Assembly: GCA_036877525.1 (NCBI GenBank)
Contig: JAZGTH010000124.1
Coordinates: 558,001-622,000, forward strand
Length of the DNA stretch: 64,000 nucleotides
Origin: Chromobotia macracanthus
Taxonomy: Eukaryota; Chordata; Actinopteri; Cypriniformes; Botiidae
Reading direction: 5' to 3'
This document shows positions 1-12,699 of this stretch, one piece after another. The position numbers and the translations under genes were made by a program. Within the stretch, counting starts at the first letter, position 1; every line of letters begins with the position of its first letter. The notes below the pieces were generated by a model. It had not been told where the DNA came from and did not search any database. It saw nothing but the letters and a program-made list of their open reading frames with translations.

Positions 1-1016
1 TCCTGAAATCCTGTTGAATAACGGCAGTAAAATTACTGGCCAATGTTGGCGGAGATATGCAAATTGCATGCAAATACTGAAGGGGATCCTGAGCAGTATA
101 TAATGTGCTGCATGATGATATTACCTCAGAATCTTACAACTGAATACATGGGACAGGCAATGAGCATGGCAACGTACGCAATGTCTTACACAAGGTTATG
201 ATAGTCCCCCATGTGCTTGGCAAAGATGAGTGTGAGCAGAAGAATGGTCTTTTAAGAGCTCTCTTAAAGCAACCAATGTTAAGGGCTTAAACAGAGGCCC
301 CGGACCAACCAATGGTGTCCAAAAGTCCAAAGGCAAGCCCCACGGTGTCACAGACAAGAGGCGAGGGGGTTCAGCCTTCTCGCCACCTTTAAAAATCTAT
401 TACTAGATGACTGATGTTTTCCTATTCATTGCCCGCTGCTGGGGCAATGGGAGGTGGCAATACCAGGAGGCACTTGTGACTCTTTGAGCCTGTCAATGGC
501 TTGACACAACAGAATCCATGACATCAGAGCGTCCACCTCCAGTGGGAGCATGACAGATGGAAAACAGTAGGCAGTGTGAGTTCTCCTCTGTTGCAAACAG
601 ATCTACTGCTGCTCTACCAAACCGGTCCCAGATCAACTGCACAGAGCTGGGGTGGAGCCTCCACTCCCTGTGGGAAATCCCTTTCTTCAAAGCAAATCCT
701 GTCCCTGAGTCGAAAATGTCAATGCAATAGTCTCAACCACCCAGTGAGAGACTCTGCTTCGAGACGGGTCGCCCTTTTGTCAGACTGCCGATAAGAGGCT
801 GAACAGTCAACATAATTGCATAGTGCCCTAATTGAGCAGCGAATAGATACTGCTGGAGATACCCTTTAGTATTTGCAAGCAAACGGTCTGAATGGTGGAC
901 ATAAATTCATAGTGCCCTATAACTGAGCAGCGAACAGATATTGCTTGGGCGATTTGCATATCTCTGCCAACATTGGCTAGTAATTTTACTGGCATTATTC
1001 AAGAGAATATCAGGAT
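1..1016. mobile_element. Short element with ~64-bp inverted termini carrying a DIRS RNase H fragment
   Basis: The first ~64 bases and bases 953-1016 are near-perfect reverse complements: TCCTGAAATCCTGTTGAATA at the left reappears inverted at the right with few mismatches. The minus strand at about 493-640 encodes a fragment with EWRLHP, then IWDRFGRA and VDLFA, which resembles the RNase H part of fish DIRS polyproteins. The terminal GTATTTGCATGC-like sequence is shared with the right end of the DIRS copy near 62160. The interior has a ~50-bp imperfect direct repeat (about 800-855 and 893-945) containing CATAGTGCCCTA. Best read as a non-autonomous or internally deleted DIRS relic. The window starts at the repeat, so a longer left end cannot be excluded. 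Confidence 0.6.
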
Positions 1017-2359
1017 TTTTGAAGAGCGGGAGATTCCCCATAGCATCAGCTACTGACACAATGCTGAGTGAACCATCCTCGAAAGGGAATCCTTAATTAT
1101 GAGGTTAAGGGTACCGTTAGTGAAACATGAGTTGCACAAAGAAACCTAAAAGTCCTTTTAAGAAGCCTTAAGGCTGTCACTCTATATTTCCCCTTAACTG
1201 CTTAAATGTTCCCTTAAGTTCTGTTATGTGTTGCTACAAAGTCCTTAGTAATAGTTTCACCTTTAAAAATTAAGAGACCGACACAGCTCCGTTAAGACTC
1301 AAACACGATGGCTGATTTCATGTTAACTGAAGGGGAATAAAGAGCACATTTTTAGAGATCGAAATAAAATATTTGTTGAATTGTATTAAACCATGCACAC
1401 TACTTTTATGTTAAAATATAATTCATGCAGTCACGTAAATCAGTTTAGCCTAAATGTAACACAATTTTTCCCTGATTCCTTATTATAGTTGTTTATTTCT
1501 TTTCATTAAAACAGTGTCAATAACTTATGCTAAAAATTGGTGGCAGTCAGTGCCCTATTTAGGGTGCAAATTTCCATGTAACAGAATACAAACGATGCGC
1601 TGTTACTGTGCAGCTGACACAAAAGAGGAGAACGGTATTGACGATCACTAGTTATTCATTTCTATGTTTCCATTACTGGTGTAAACGTTTATAATAGTAG
1701 TAATTATTTGGGTGTCTGTGACATCAATAAACATACAGTACAATGTGTTTATAAAGACTATTTGAGTAGCTGTATGTGTGAATAAAAGCTGTTTATCCAG
1801 CATATTTTCTCAAATCACATGTGATTGTACGCTTCAGCAAGGTATGTTCCACTTACTGTGGGCAATTTCGGGACTATAGCAACTGCTTCTATGCTGCCGT
1901 GTTTTGACAGAAATAATTGCAAAATGCTTAATATATAGACTTGTGACTGGTAAAGTGACTGTTAAGCCATTTGTTGCAACACTCTTAAAGGAATCCCTTC
2001 CCTCAGACATTTTTTCCCCCTAAGGATACCCTTACTATAGGTTTTTTATGAAACTAGCTACCAAAGAAACAGACAGCTTGCACCAAAGAAACACATAATG
2101 CCTGAATTGTAATTCCATTGGTTAAAACTTGATTATGCAACTATTAATCATTTTGACAAATGGGGCATCTTTAAACGTTCTGTTTAAAAATATTAACCCC
2201 ATATGCACACAGGAAAAAACTATATTGGGTTCCTTGCCACTGTTGCCGTGTTGGAGTGCTCACTGGGAGACTGCAGATAATAGATATTTGATACTCCATA
2301 GTTAATATCTGACTTGATACGTAGTTATTGATAGTTGATTAATAATTGACATACTGTTG

Positions 2360-2477
2360 TTACTGTATCATTGTATATATTTTCTTGTTTTTTTCTTTTT
2401 CCTACCTGTAAAGCGGCTTTGAGACAATACCACATTGTAAAAGCGCTATACAAATAAAGTTGAATTGAATTGAATTA
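2360..2477 (+). repeat. L2-like LINE 3' tail
   Basis: The sequence ends with CTGTAAAGCGGCTTTGAGAC, then AAAAGCGCTATACAAATAAA and GAATTGAATTGAATT. This is the typical 3' end of fish L2-like LINEs, and the same kind of tail occurs at 9300-9375 and, inverted, at 10627-10700. Only the 3' end is recognisable. Confidence 0.6.
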
Positions 2478-4725
2478 TATTGACATAGAACACTGGTCAA
2501 AGCTCACCTGCACTAGACAGAAACTTGACGTGATAGTTGCTAAATGCCACAAAGGTATACAGCCTCAGATAGTACAACAGAATTGAATCAGCATGTAAGA
2601 ACTATGCCCCAGTTTCAACAATAACTTTGTGCCAACTATGGTATATAGATTTGCAATTGAAAGGTAGCCATCCTTTTGGCTTAAAGTCCAATGAGTACTC
2701 TTCATGGTTGCATATCAGCCAATGAGAATGCCTTGCACTTAGTATGGTTCATGAATGGTTTTCACTATAATGTACTATTCCAGGTTGATAACAACCCATA
2801 ATACACTGAAAAACAAAAACTGTCTTTAGAAGGGTAAAGTCAAATACCTCTCATGACCATGATGCTAACATCACAGCATTTATTTTTTGGATCAGTTTCT
2901 TCAGAAAACAGGAGGTATTTATTCCAAAGTGTAACTATTCCACTATACATTAAATAAACTGGGGTTAGCTTTTCTGAAGGCTTTCTTTTTAAATTCTTTT
3001 ATAGTAAAATAGTGTTGCTAATATTTTGTTATTACATGCTAATATTTTTTTTTACATCAGTTAGAGATAGGAAAATATATTTGACATTTCAAATGAAACA
3101 GAAAGTGATCATAATTCTAAATTGTAAAGTGTAAATTAATAAATGTTAAATAATTGGTAGTTCCACGTATTGCTGTGTTATAGACAGCTTAAAGGCCTAC
3201 AGTAATATTTTGTTCATTAACTGTTCAACTGTTTTGAAGGAGGGGACAGTATCTATGTGGCCAGACAGTAGAACCTAATGTGTTCTGAGAAGATTGAAAA
3301 CACACCCAGAATATGAACAGCAAAGATAACATAGTTACGTATGACTAACCAGACAAGGCAGATATCTTAGTGCTCGTTTGAGCATTCGAGAGCTTTTAAT
3401 ATTTAATATCAGATTTTGTGTATGAATTTTTTTTAATTATAATACAGTTTCTTGTGGGAGTATGGTATTTCATGTATTTCATTCTTAAACATTTGTGTTG
3501 TTTTTAATTAAAGCAGGGCTGAAAACTGGTGGTGGGGGTGATTCAGGGTGACTGAGTCAGTGAGTTGACTGTTGTCAAGTGAATTGTAGAGGATTTTTGA
3601 TTAATGTTTATAGATATCTTTTATCGATTAAATAGCCTGCAAACGCTATGCATATTTAATTTTTAACATAAACATACTGGGATTTTCTGCATGTTTTAAA
3701 ATGTTTTAAAAATATAAAATATGCCCGTAACTACAGTCTCCCCACTAAATCTCTGCCATTTCCACCACTGGTTAACAGTACTATAACCACAGTGTCTTTA
3801 AACTACAGAGCTAGGAATTAAAAAAAAAAAAGATGTGGGAGTTATTTTATGTGAATATTGAATTCATTTAAGTTAAAACATCTAGAAATTACATTTATTT
3901 CTTATATTTAGCTTCACTACTTCACTTCAGGGTACCAAAATGTTTGCAACACATCAATAATATGTAAATTGGAAGCACTTTGTTAAGTGCAACCCTATAA
4001 ATGACTCAAAATAATGACTGCCCCTTCATTGATGATGTAACTGGTGTTGGCACATGAAGGAAATCAAACTGAATTTGAAAGTTTATAGAAACATGTTAGC
4101 CTCTCAAGTCCATGCATGTCCTCACAACTTAAACATTGCTTCATCCTAAAGCAAGACAAGATCAAAACTAAACTAATAAAGCAACAAACGAGTTTAAAAC
4201 AAAACGTTGGGAAATTATTGACTGGACAAGTCAGCCACCTGATATGAAGCATTTATTATGCTAAAGAAGCATAATAGGCCTGGCCCCTAAAACAAGCAAG
4301 AGCTGAAGATGGCTGCAGTACAGGTCTTGCAGAGCATCACTAGAGAAGATACTCAGCACCCGCAAAGACTATGAGTTGCAGAATTCAAGTCACTGCATTC
4401 AAATAATATGCAACACGTATTAAATATAACAACTTTAATTTACATATTATTGCTGTGTCCAAAACATTATGATGCCCTAAAAAAATTTCTGCGTTGAAAC
4501 CAAAAGGAAACAAAACAGTTTGAAATATTATGGAAGTCACTATGATTGTAACACAGCTCCAGGATTTGTTATTACATGATTATTACACCATTATTGGCTA
4601 ATACAGTATGATCTCATTTAATTGTTATACATGTAGAATATTTTATGCATAAATGGACTATGTTGTGTGACCTGCCTTGTGGTCCAGTTAAGATGATGTT
4701 TTGTGATGGCAGAAAACCTTGTCTT

Positions 4726-4860
<135 letters not shown>

Positions 4861-4939
4861 ACCACTGCCATTACGAGTAGCAGCCAGTGGTATGACCTCT
4901 TTTTTTTCCTTCTCTGAGTATTGTGCCAAGTCCACCACC

Positions 4940-5093
4940 TTTGCAAACAAGATAAGAGCACAACTGCACGAACTCTCCCAGCACTACGGTAATGTTTAAC
5001 CAGATAATTATTCTCTTAGGGCAGAAAAGTAAATCGGCACAATTTTTGGCTCTATCATTTCAAAACTTCATGTTCATGTGATAGGGCAACAAA
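4940..5093 (+). promoter_or_regulatory. hemgn: hemgn 5' flank with GATA motifs
   Basis: AAGATAAG (4949-4956) and AGATAA (5002-5007) match the WGATAR consensus, and a TGATAG lies at about 5079. Mammalian Hemgn is an erythroid gene known to be controlled by GATA1, so these sites are plausible promoter elements. TTCTCTTAG at 5011-5019 could instead be a splice acceptor for an upstream non-coding exon. The transcription start cannot be placed from sequence. Confidence 0.4.
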
Positions 5094-6430
5094 ATGGAAG
5101 AGACATTGGAGAAAAAGAACCCACCATTTGAAATGAAACTTTCTAATGAAGGTATGGCTTTAAAATCATTCCAGACTTAAAATGTTGAGCTATGTCATTT
5201 TTTAGGAACTGCATGATGGCCATTTTCAGAAAACTTTTCTTAAAATATTATGTAAATTGTATAAGGTAGTTGAAGTGTAAATAGTAGATTGCACTGCAGT
5301 ACATACGATTATGGTTACTAAGCTAATAGTTTGATTCGTTGTAATTTACTTATGATAGTAAGATGTTTTTAAAACTTTGGGACAGTGTTGTAGGTCATTT
5401 AAGCTGGGGCCATCATATGAAGGTGTGATGTTTCTTTTGAAACTTGCATTGAGCATGAGCTTGATACACTCATGAACATAAAAAAAGATTGCTTAATTTT
5501 CATTAATCTACTGTTGAGGAAACTGCAATTCCTGCTAAATAAGACAGCAGGCACCCAGCAAACAGAAGTGATTTGTTTGTTTAATAGGTGGAATTCGGCC
5601 ACGGCTGAGAGACAGAGACCTACTGAAGAAACGAAAAGCTGAGGCAGAGGAAAAAGCAAGCAACCAGTGGGTTTATGGGTAAAGGTAGTGCTGATTTAGT
5701 GGGGGGTGAGACTTTAATTTAAAACAATTTTAAAAGGCTGAAGAGCATTGATCATTTTGTACCCATTTGTAAGACATTGTGTTACTTACAGATGCAGAAA
5801 GACAGAAGCTTTGTTTAATTACTGATAAAGAACAACACTATAATTCTTAAAAATAATACACATATATATATATATATATATATATATTTTTAAATATTCT
5901 AACATTGGCTGCAGGGCACAAAGCTTTAAACAAACAAAAAAGAGGCCCAGTGGTACCCCAAGAAGGAAAGGTCATTCAAGAAAACAGCAGCCCATAGTTG
6001 GACCAGATTTCTCTGTGGCTCAGGAAACAGACCCTACTCCTGTCACACTACCTGTATTATCCACAGCAGCAGACCCAGTAACTCTGCAACCAGATGAACC
6101 ACAACCATTGCCTGTGGAAACAATAAGTGAAAAACCTCTTGAGACATTTTTGATTGAGGATTTGGGAGCTGATGAGGAGGAAGATATGCCTTCACCTAAA
6201 AAAAGGCTGGTCATTGATACAGGTATTTGCAGAACATACATTCCATTACTGTAAACCACTGTGAAATACTGCTAGTCTGTCAGAGAAAATGAATGAGTAA
6301 ATGTTTGCTTTTAGGGGATGATAAACAGCTGTGTGCTGATGTTCCTGAACCGAGCCAAATCTCAATGCCAGCATTTCCTCCAGATTCTGCTCCTTCCTAT
6401 CCAGAAAGCCTACCTGACCCTCTTATTTGA
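5094..6430 (+). CDS. hemgn: Hemogen (hemgn), 4 coding exons, 190 aa
   Basis: Coding exons are 5094-5151, 5588-5678, 5915-6222 and 6315-6430, all with GT-AG junctions and compatible phases (1, 2, 1). The total of 573 nt gives 190 aa plus TGA. Exon 2 encodes RDRDLLKKRKAEAEEK followed by NQW, the conserved basic coiled segment of hemogen, which in mammals directs nuclear localisation (human RNRELLRKRKAE). Exon 3 is lysine-rich at first and then acidic and proline-rich, ending in a DLGADEEED patch, consistent with a C-terminal activation region. Hemogen is a nuclear regulator of blood-cell proliferation and differentiation. This protein is much shorter than human HEMGN (484 aa) because the long repetitive mammalian tail is absent. 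Its position next to trmo and foxe1 remnants/genes supports orthology. Confidence 0.85.
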
Positions 6431-6553
6431 GTGAACTTACCTGTTCTGTTGAATAGAAACAAAACAAAGCAACTAAACATGTTTGCCAAAGTATTTTTAT
6501 TGTAATGCCAAAACAAGAACAAATGTATATTTATTCAAATCTTCATATGTTTT

Positions 6554-6619
<66 letters not shown>

Positions 6620-6720
6620 ACTTATCAATAGACTGTGTCAATAGCCCAGTAACATTGCAAATGTAAAAAATAAAATGTAAAACAATAAAAACCATTTGTA
6701 TTATTAGTATAACATTATTG
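6431..6720 (+). other. hemgn: hemgn 3' UTR with TA repeat and poly(A) signals
   Basis: After the TGA at 6428-6430 there is a (TA)n tract at about 6561-6616, then AATAAA at 6669-6674 and 6684-6689, either of which could end the transcript. A further AATAAA cluster lies near 6825. Confidence 0.55.
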
Positions 6721-7137
6721 TTCCCCACTGGTGATTGTAAATTGACTGGAATTTTGTAAAAATTAGATTATGTTTTGTCATTAAGCCTCTGTGACAAATA
6801 ATCTATTCGAATTGTCTATTTGAAATAAAATAAATTGTATGGTTTTTGTTGCACTGTAAATATATGGACCAACATTTTATTTGTGATGAGTGGTAACAAA
6901 TTAAGCCTTGAAACAATGGGCATATTGGATTGTCTCCTCTGGTATACCAGCAATTTCACAATAATAATTATGCAATTGCTAGCTGTTTTTCTTCTGGTGG
7001 CCATCAAAGGGGCATATTAAGGGATACCTTAGTGTATGCCCCTTTGACAGGATTAGTGCAAATCAAACAGAGAAGAGTCCTCAAGAATGGAGCTGTGTTT
7101 GGGCTGTTTTTTGGCAAATTCAGGAGTTCTCTTAACC

Positions 7138-7353
7138 TCACACAACTCCAGTGAGTTCTGAATTTTGCACAGGCTTGACTCTAATAGCCTCAGTAAAGCC
7201 ATATTCAAACAGCAGGTGATGTCGGCTGTATCCAGAGTGAAGAAAAACAGATGATCTTGACGTAATGTACAATAATATACAGATCTGGGGTCTGCTGAGA
7301 GAATGCTGCAGATAGCTGCCACTGCTTCAACAGGTCCTTTTAAGAACTGGCCA
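7138..7353 (-). pseudogene. trmo: trmo last exon, frameshifted
   Basis: The exon begins after AAAATAG at 7354-7360 (read on the minus strand). It encodes SADPRSVY and a TADITC segment in one frame. Near 7210 the expected TGC TGG TTT (CWF) is TGC TGT TTG, consistent with loss of one base. After the slip the old frame continues as FEYGFTEAIRVKP and a TGA at 7138-7140, matching the human WFGDGFAEVLRIKP end. Without the slip, translation runs into unrelated sequence until about 7053. Confidence 0.75.
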
Positions 7354-8339
7354 CTATTTTCATTAGAAAAAATGCAACAGAAAGATCAAAAAGTAGTAGT
7401 TAGTAAAAGTAGTTTTAGTTTAATATGCAAAAACAGCTCAAATTAACATCAAAACAACAATATATCAAAATCAACCTGAAAATTACACAGATAAACAGTT
7501 AATGCAAAATCTCAAATGTTTATAACTGGTAATGTAGAATTTACAGATTGCAATTTAATGTTGTTTAAGACATTTTACAGCTCATTGACAACACTTACAC
7601 GACACAAGGTGGGACAGGCAATTTCAGAGAGGCTAGCAATAGCAAACTAGTTTCGAAAACTTAAGATTCCACTCTCCGTTCAGAGCGCTCTTCGAAGCCA
7701 TGCCTCCTCCAACACATACATAGTTTGACAAGCAAATAGGATATCCATTTAGACCAAATGCAATGATTGGACACACATTTTATGGTTCTGCACCTTGCAC
7801 AGAAAGTATGCATTTATAGAAATATATTTAGACCACAGTGATTGCTATCAGGATGTAAAGAGACTTTCAACCTGCATAACAAAACATTTCCATAAAAAAA
7901 CTGCCTACCCTGCCTTTAAATGTAAGCATGTAAGTGACTAGAGTACCTGTACTTTTGCAGGGAACAAACTCATTGAGATTCTTCTCAACATTTGCAGTAA
8001 ATCATACAGCCCAGGCAGCAATAGTGCTGTGTAACTAAGCTGAGCTTGGATGAACTAACAGGGGTTGTTCCTACTCCAGGGGTTGGTCCAGTCAGAGGCA
8101 TCAATGTTTTTGTCCTCAACTGTAGTTTTAATAAAGAGTTGCTCTTGTTTGAGGTAATCTTTCACTTTTGCTATCACATCAGTTACATATCCGGGTCCAG
8201 ACCTGGCTGATCAAGGGAAATCGGAAGTACTGGCTGGACATGAAATGCTTGTTGCTGGGCTAAGCTCCAAGTATGGTTTAGATGATGTCTGTAAGATTTC
8301 TGGTTCATTATGACTGGAAAAACATTTTATTCCAGGTTG

Positions 8340-9375
8340 CTTAAAACATGCTTCCTGCAATTATAGATCCTCCACATAGTATTATCAACTCATCACTGAG
8401 ATTTGTCCCAAAAACGTACAAGCTCCCCAGTATCTTGAGCGAGATCTCAAAGTTCCGGCCAGTTAAAAATACCTACAATTTCTAAAGTTTACAAAGTTAT
8501 AGTTTGTCAGTACTTGTGCTCCCCTGGGAAATCGAACTCACACTCTTTGTGCTGCTAACGCAATGCTCTACCAGCTGAGCTACAGGAACACTATTTTCTT
8601 TTATCTATTTACCTACTCTATTTTTGAATAACCGTTAACTCATTTAAAGTATTAGATAACACAGAGGTAGTTATGGGAATTATGTTGTGACTAAAGAAAA
8701 TTCCAAATAAAACAAACCATTTTATATTTTAGCATATTTAATGTAGTCACACATTGCCTAGAATTTGCAAAAATGTTATTGGCATTTTATCATCTAGTTT
8801 CTTGAAGTTTTCTTGATGATTTTTAAACAGTAATCCCATTTATGCTGGGCGGCTTTTTGTCATTCAGTCCTAGTCATCCATTTCTAAAACTTTTCTTTAA
8901 ATAAAATTGTAGTTTTCTAATAACAGAAATTAATTTAAGTTGGTGTAATTATATTAATGTCTACAAAACTAATTTCAAACATTTAAGAAAATGGCTTCAG
9001 ATTGAAAGACTTTTAGGATCATAAGAAACATTTTAGGCAAGTGATCCTAAACTTAAACATAAACCTAAACATTTAGCTTGGTTTAGGGTTTTGTAAATTG
9101 GTAATATTCCTTTTGCTATGCACGTCCATTTCTTTAAATGGTTCAAATCTGTTGTAGTTATCATCAGTTCAGTCAACTTTATATTCATAAACTAATTACA
9201 ATTTTAGCATCCCTAATTTGTTTTACTAATAAACATCTTATAATGAACAATAAAATTTGCAAATCTGTATTCAATGTGTTGTACATAATTTTCATGTTTT
9301 TCTTTCCATTATATGTAAAGCTCCTTTGAACAACATTGTAAAAAAGTGCTATATAAATAAATGTGAATTGAATTA
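8340..9375 (+). mobile_element. L2/CR1-like LINE remnant interrupting a trmo exon
   Basis: Bases 8345-8430 (CTTCCTGCAATTATAGATCC, then ATTATCAACTCATCACTG) match the LINE coding segment at 51575-51650. Bases 9280-9375 are a LINE 3' tail ending in TATATAAATAAATGTGAATT. The block lies in plus orientation exactly between two minus-strand trmo pieces that would otherwise be one long exon. I infer a single 5'-truncated and internally decayed insertion, with a SINE nested inside. Confidence 0.55.
8495..8592 (-). mobile_element. tRNA-derived SINE, reverse orientation
   Basis: Reading the minus strand gives an A-box-like GTAGCTCAGCTGGTAGAGC, a TTAGCAGCAC arm and a B-box-like GAGTTCGATTTCCC. The same layout occurs in the SINE at 41231-41388. 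It lies inside the LINE remnant and lacks an intact 3' tail, so it is not scored as a tRNA gene. Confidence 0.65.
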
Positions 9376-9594
9376 TCTATTTCCATGTCTTGGGTCATCT
9401 GAGGGTCTGTCAATGATGAAGTATATGTTGAATATTGGTGTTGTCTGTGCTTGTTGTAGGGGATCACAGTCTGTAATATATGGTTTGATGTCTAGGACAG
9501 ATGTTTCAGGGATAAAATGAATGCCTGACAAGTGAAATGTATCTCCTTGAAAATCAAATAACAAAGGATTACTGCTACAACGTATATGCGTCAT

Positions 9595-11590
9595 CCTATA
9601 ATGAAAAATTATTTCAGTTAAATTTAGTTTAATTTAGTTAAATAAAACCTTTTAATCACATTAGACTACATAATAAACTAAAATAAAAATAATTTTAATC
9701 TTAATTTTAACTTCTTAACATCTTTAAATTTAAAATCTTAGTTTAATTATTTTCATCTACACTCTAATGGTAAAAAATGAAAACTTTTCTGGATGTATTT
9801 GTTTGCAGTGTACAAAATGGCTCTGCTGTGTGTGAAAAACCACAATGCATAACAATCATAGCCTGCATCAGAAACAGCCCCCATACCCTCTTCCCTAAAG
9901 TACTTCACTAATACTGTCCACTTGAAAGAGTGAATGATTTGGACACTTAAATACACACTGTAAAAAAAACTTAGCTGCCTTAAATTTTTAAGTTTAATCA
10001 ATTTGGCTGCACAAGTCATTTCAACTTACTCTATGTAATCTTGATTAGTCTTGAGTATGACTATCGTTAATACTCAGGAGAGGGCTCCTGCTGGTGGTGG
10101 TGGAGGAGGTGGAGCAGGGACCTCCTCCGTAACAGTAGGTGGCACTATAGAGCAATTTCTATCAGAATTTTTGCCAATTCTGACATGCAAACTCAAAAAG
10201 TATCTGAGCATGCTTAGGCTCTCAAAATGTAATTCGTTCTGGAGATAATAACATGGAGCCGATGGGATCTTTGGGACTGAACCATATAAGGCCTTAAAAA
10301 TGCATCTCCCAAAAGAAAACTTAAGAATTTAAGTTAAGAATGAGAATCGAAAAGACATTAAGATATCTCTACTATGTCTTCAGTTACAGGCTTTACATAA
10401 GGTTTGTAAAAAGAACATAAAAATGTTCCTCATTTTTGTGTTCTTATTGTACATACTGTATTTTTTGTATCTATTTTTTTTTACTTCTTTGTGTTATGTT
10501 GGGGTCTAGGGGAAACCGCATTTCAATCTTCTCTGTGTACATATAGCAGAACTGACAACTTTTCTTTGAACAATTGACAGTTTTCTTAACTCTTCCTCCT
10601 CTTGATTTTTTAACTGTCACCACTGGCATATTCAATTCAATTTTATTTATATAGTGCTTTTTACAATGTTACATTGCTTCAAAGCAGCTTTACATATAAT
10701 AAAAAAATTATAATAAAGAACAAATGTCAAACATGTTCAACAAAGAATATATGGTATCATTGCAATATGTGAGATGTATATTAATAAGACTAATTAGGCA
10801 TACTAGGTTTATAGTAGGCTTAAAAAAGGGGGTGACTAAACCGATAAAACTACAAAATCATTAAGCAAGATATTCCGTTTCAGCTAACATGGAGATGACA
10901 TTTAAAAAGATAACATCTTATGGGACAGGTAAAAGGGATTTGGAATAGTACCATGAAATCCACACAGAGGGACAGTTCTCCTCTGGCAAGTTAAATTTGT
11001 AACTTTCTTGGATATGGACGAAGAGTTGATTATAATGATTTAGATATTTATTGATAAGAAATTGTCGGGTCTAATTACATATGACAATATGTCAGGCACT
11101 GAGAAATTTTATAAACAGAAATAGCGTAATGTTGCAAGCGTAATGTGTAATGTTAAAACAGAAGCATAATGTTACTAATTGCAGTTATAACAGCACACTG
11201 CTGTGACTATGCAGGGAACAAAGTATCGAAACTAACTATGCTGGAGATGGGTGTATAATGGTAAGTTTACTAAAGAAGTCCATCAAATCCCGATGATCGG
11301 TCTCAGGGGTACCATCCTGTCCCCCATCATCTGGGCTTCAATTCTGGATCCAGCTGACTACAGGACCTTGGAGAAATGAAAGACAGACAGACAGCATATG
11401 CACAAGGATTGCCCCTTCTCTACAAATTTGTGGATTACTCAGTAACTATTCATCAATGGCATTTAATGTTTTGGCTTTAATCGCTTAGAACTTTGGTCTT
11501 GCTTCTGTAAAAAATAAACAAATAAAACAATAAATAAAGAATTTGATCTGGGTACATCTGGCTGAGTTGACATGGAATGGCCCCAATGCC
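9595..11590. other. trmo intron-like DNA with repeat fragments
   Basis: No coding exon was recognised between trmo blocks C and D. An inverted L2 tail is at 10627-10700 (AATTCAATTTTATTTATATAG). The fragment at 10050-10240 has a short glycine-rich frame driven by a GGTGGTGG repeat and is not convincing as a gene. Confidence 0.45.
10627..10700 (-). repeat. L2-like LINE 3' tail, inverted
   Basis: AATTCAATTTTATTTATATAG, then GCTTCAAAGCAGCTTTACAT is the reverse complement of the tails at 2360-2477 and 9280-9375. Confidence 0.6.
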
Positions 11591-12699
11591 TTTACTGTAG
11601 TAAACAGTCACACCACACACACCAGATATTAGAGTATTGCTCCAGCCCAACCAAAAAGGGCTCAGGATTATTAAAGTCTGACAATTCAATGCTGCTTTAA
11701 ACTGGCCCAAGAGGAACTGCATATGGTAGGTGGTCGTGGAGCAAAACATGAACCATTTTTAACCCTAAAACATGAACTCATGCATCCAATCCGTAGTCTG
11801 AATATGCCCCGAGACAGTGAAAGACACACACTGTAATACCTCAAATGATCTGATGTACTACCTCAGATAGAACAAACATTATTAGAACAAAATTAAATGA
11901 AAGTGTTTTACAATGTGTGGATTTAAACATTTTACCTTGTGCCAATGAATAACTCGTCCAACTGGTGCGCTGAAATAAACATTTGCTCTCTAACTGTAAT
12001 CCATGGTTCATACAGTCTGTGCTTGTATGCATCCATCACTTTGTTGTCTGTATTTGATAAACATAAACAATTCAATTCAAGTTGTTTTTCCTTTATTATC
12101 ACAATGCATATGCACGAATCATACTGACTTGAGAACCTACCTGAGAGTTTTAATCTCTCTTCTTATTACTGATACTTGTGTAAGTTTCTGATTTCTTCAG
12201 CACAACTGCATACTGGCATCGACATTTTAGCAATAGTAAAATCATACAACTAAAATCCGAACACTTTTAGACAATAATTTGTTTGATTTTGTAACGCTAA
12301 AGCGTTGTTATTCCTGTATCTGCGGGGCTCCACTGCAATACGAACGAACACGTGTTCTGCTATTGGCGGAAAAAAAGTTGGACGACCATTTACTTAACGC
12401 AGAGTGTTCAAATACAATAATAAACAAATTCTACCAATTGATATCGTGTCCCATAAAGCACAACGTTGTCTTTCTCCATGGGACTTATATTATGACAATT
12501 TTGTTCTATTAAAAATGTTTGTACACTGAAATATATATGCAAATGACAGGAACATTACATACAAATGATTATCCACAACAACAATCACCATGACATACTT
12601 GTCAAACAGATATTGCCTTTAACAAAACACGCTAGATGGCAGTGTAGTGTTCACCGCGCGTTTTGTAAACAACTTAAGACCCAAATGGGGTTCCGTATG

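Larger units (their letters stand above)
7138..11793 (-). pseudogene. trmo: Decayed trmo (tRNA m6t6A37 methyltransferase)
   Basis: Four separated minus-strand blocks match TRMO in the correct 5'-to-3' order. Block D (11621-11793) reads SSCFRVKNG, RPPTICSSSWASL, then FNNPEPFLVGLEQYSNIW, against human ESCFSAKNG, RQPSICSYSRACL and FNNPEHSLMGLEQFSHVW. A stop and a frame change separate its halves. Block C (9376-9545), behind a good acceptor, reads LSGIHFIPETSVLDIKPYI, close to the human LSGIDMIHGTPVLDIKPYI. Block B (about 7965-8334) is a diverged central region with an in-frame TGA at 8211-8213. Block A (7138-7353) reads AICSILSADPRSVY, then QDHLFFFTLDTADITC, after which the frame slips. The exon joining D to C, with the catalytic-domain HRPN-type motif, is not found. 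TRMO uses SAM to methylate t6A37 in tRNA. Several independent lesions argue for a non-functional copy; an intact paralogue elsewhere is possible. Confidence 0.8.

Noticed and set aside
6543..6728. 61-codon minus-strand frame
   Set aside because: Driven by the TA repeat in the hemgn 3' UTR.
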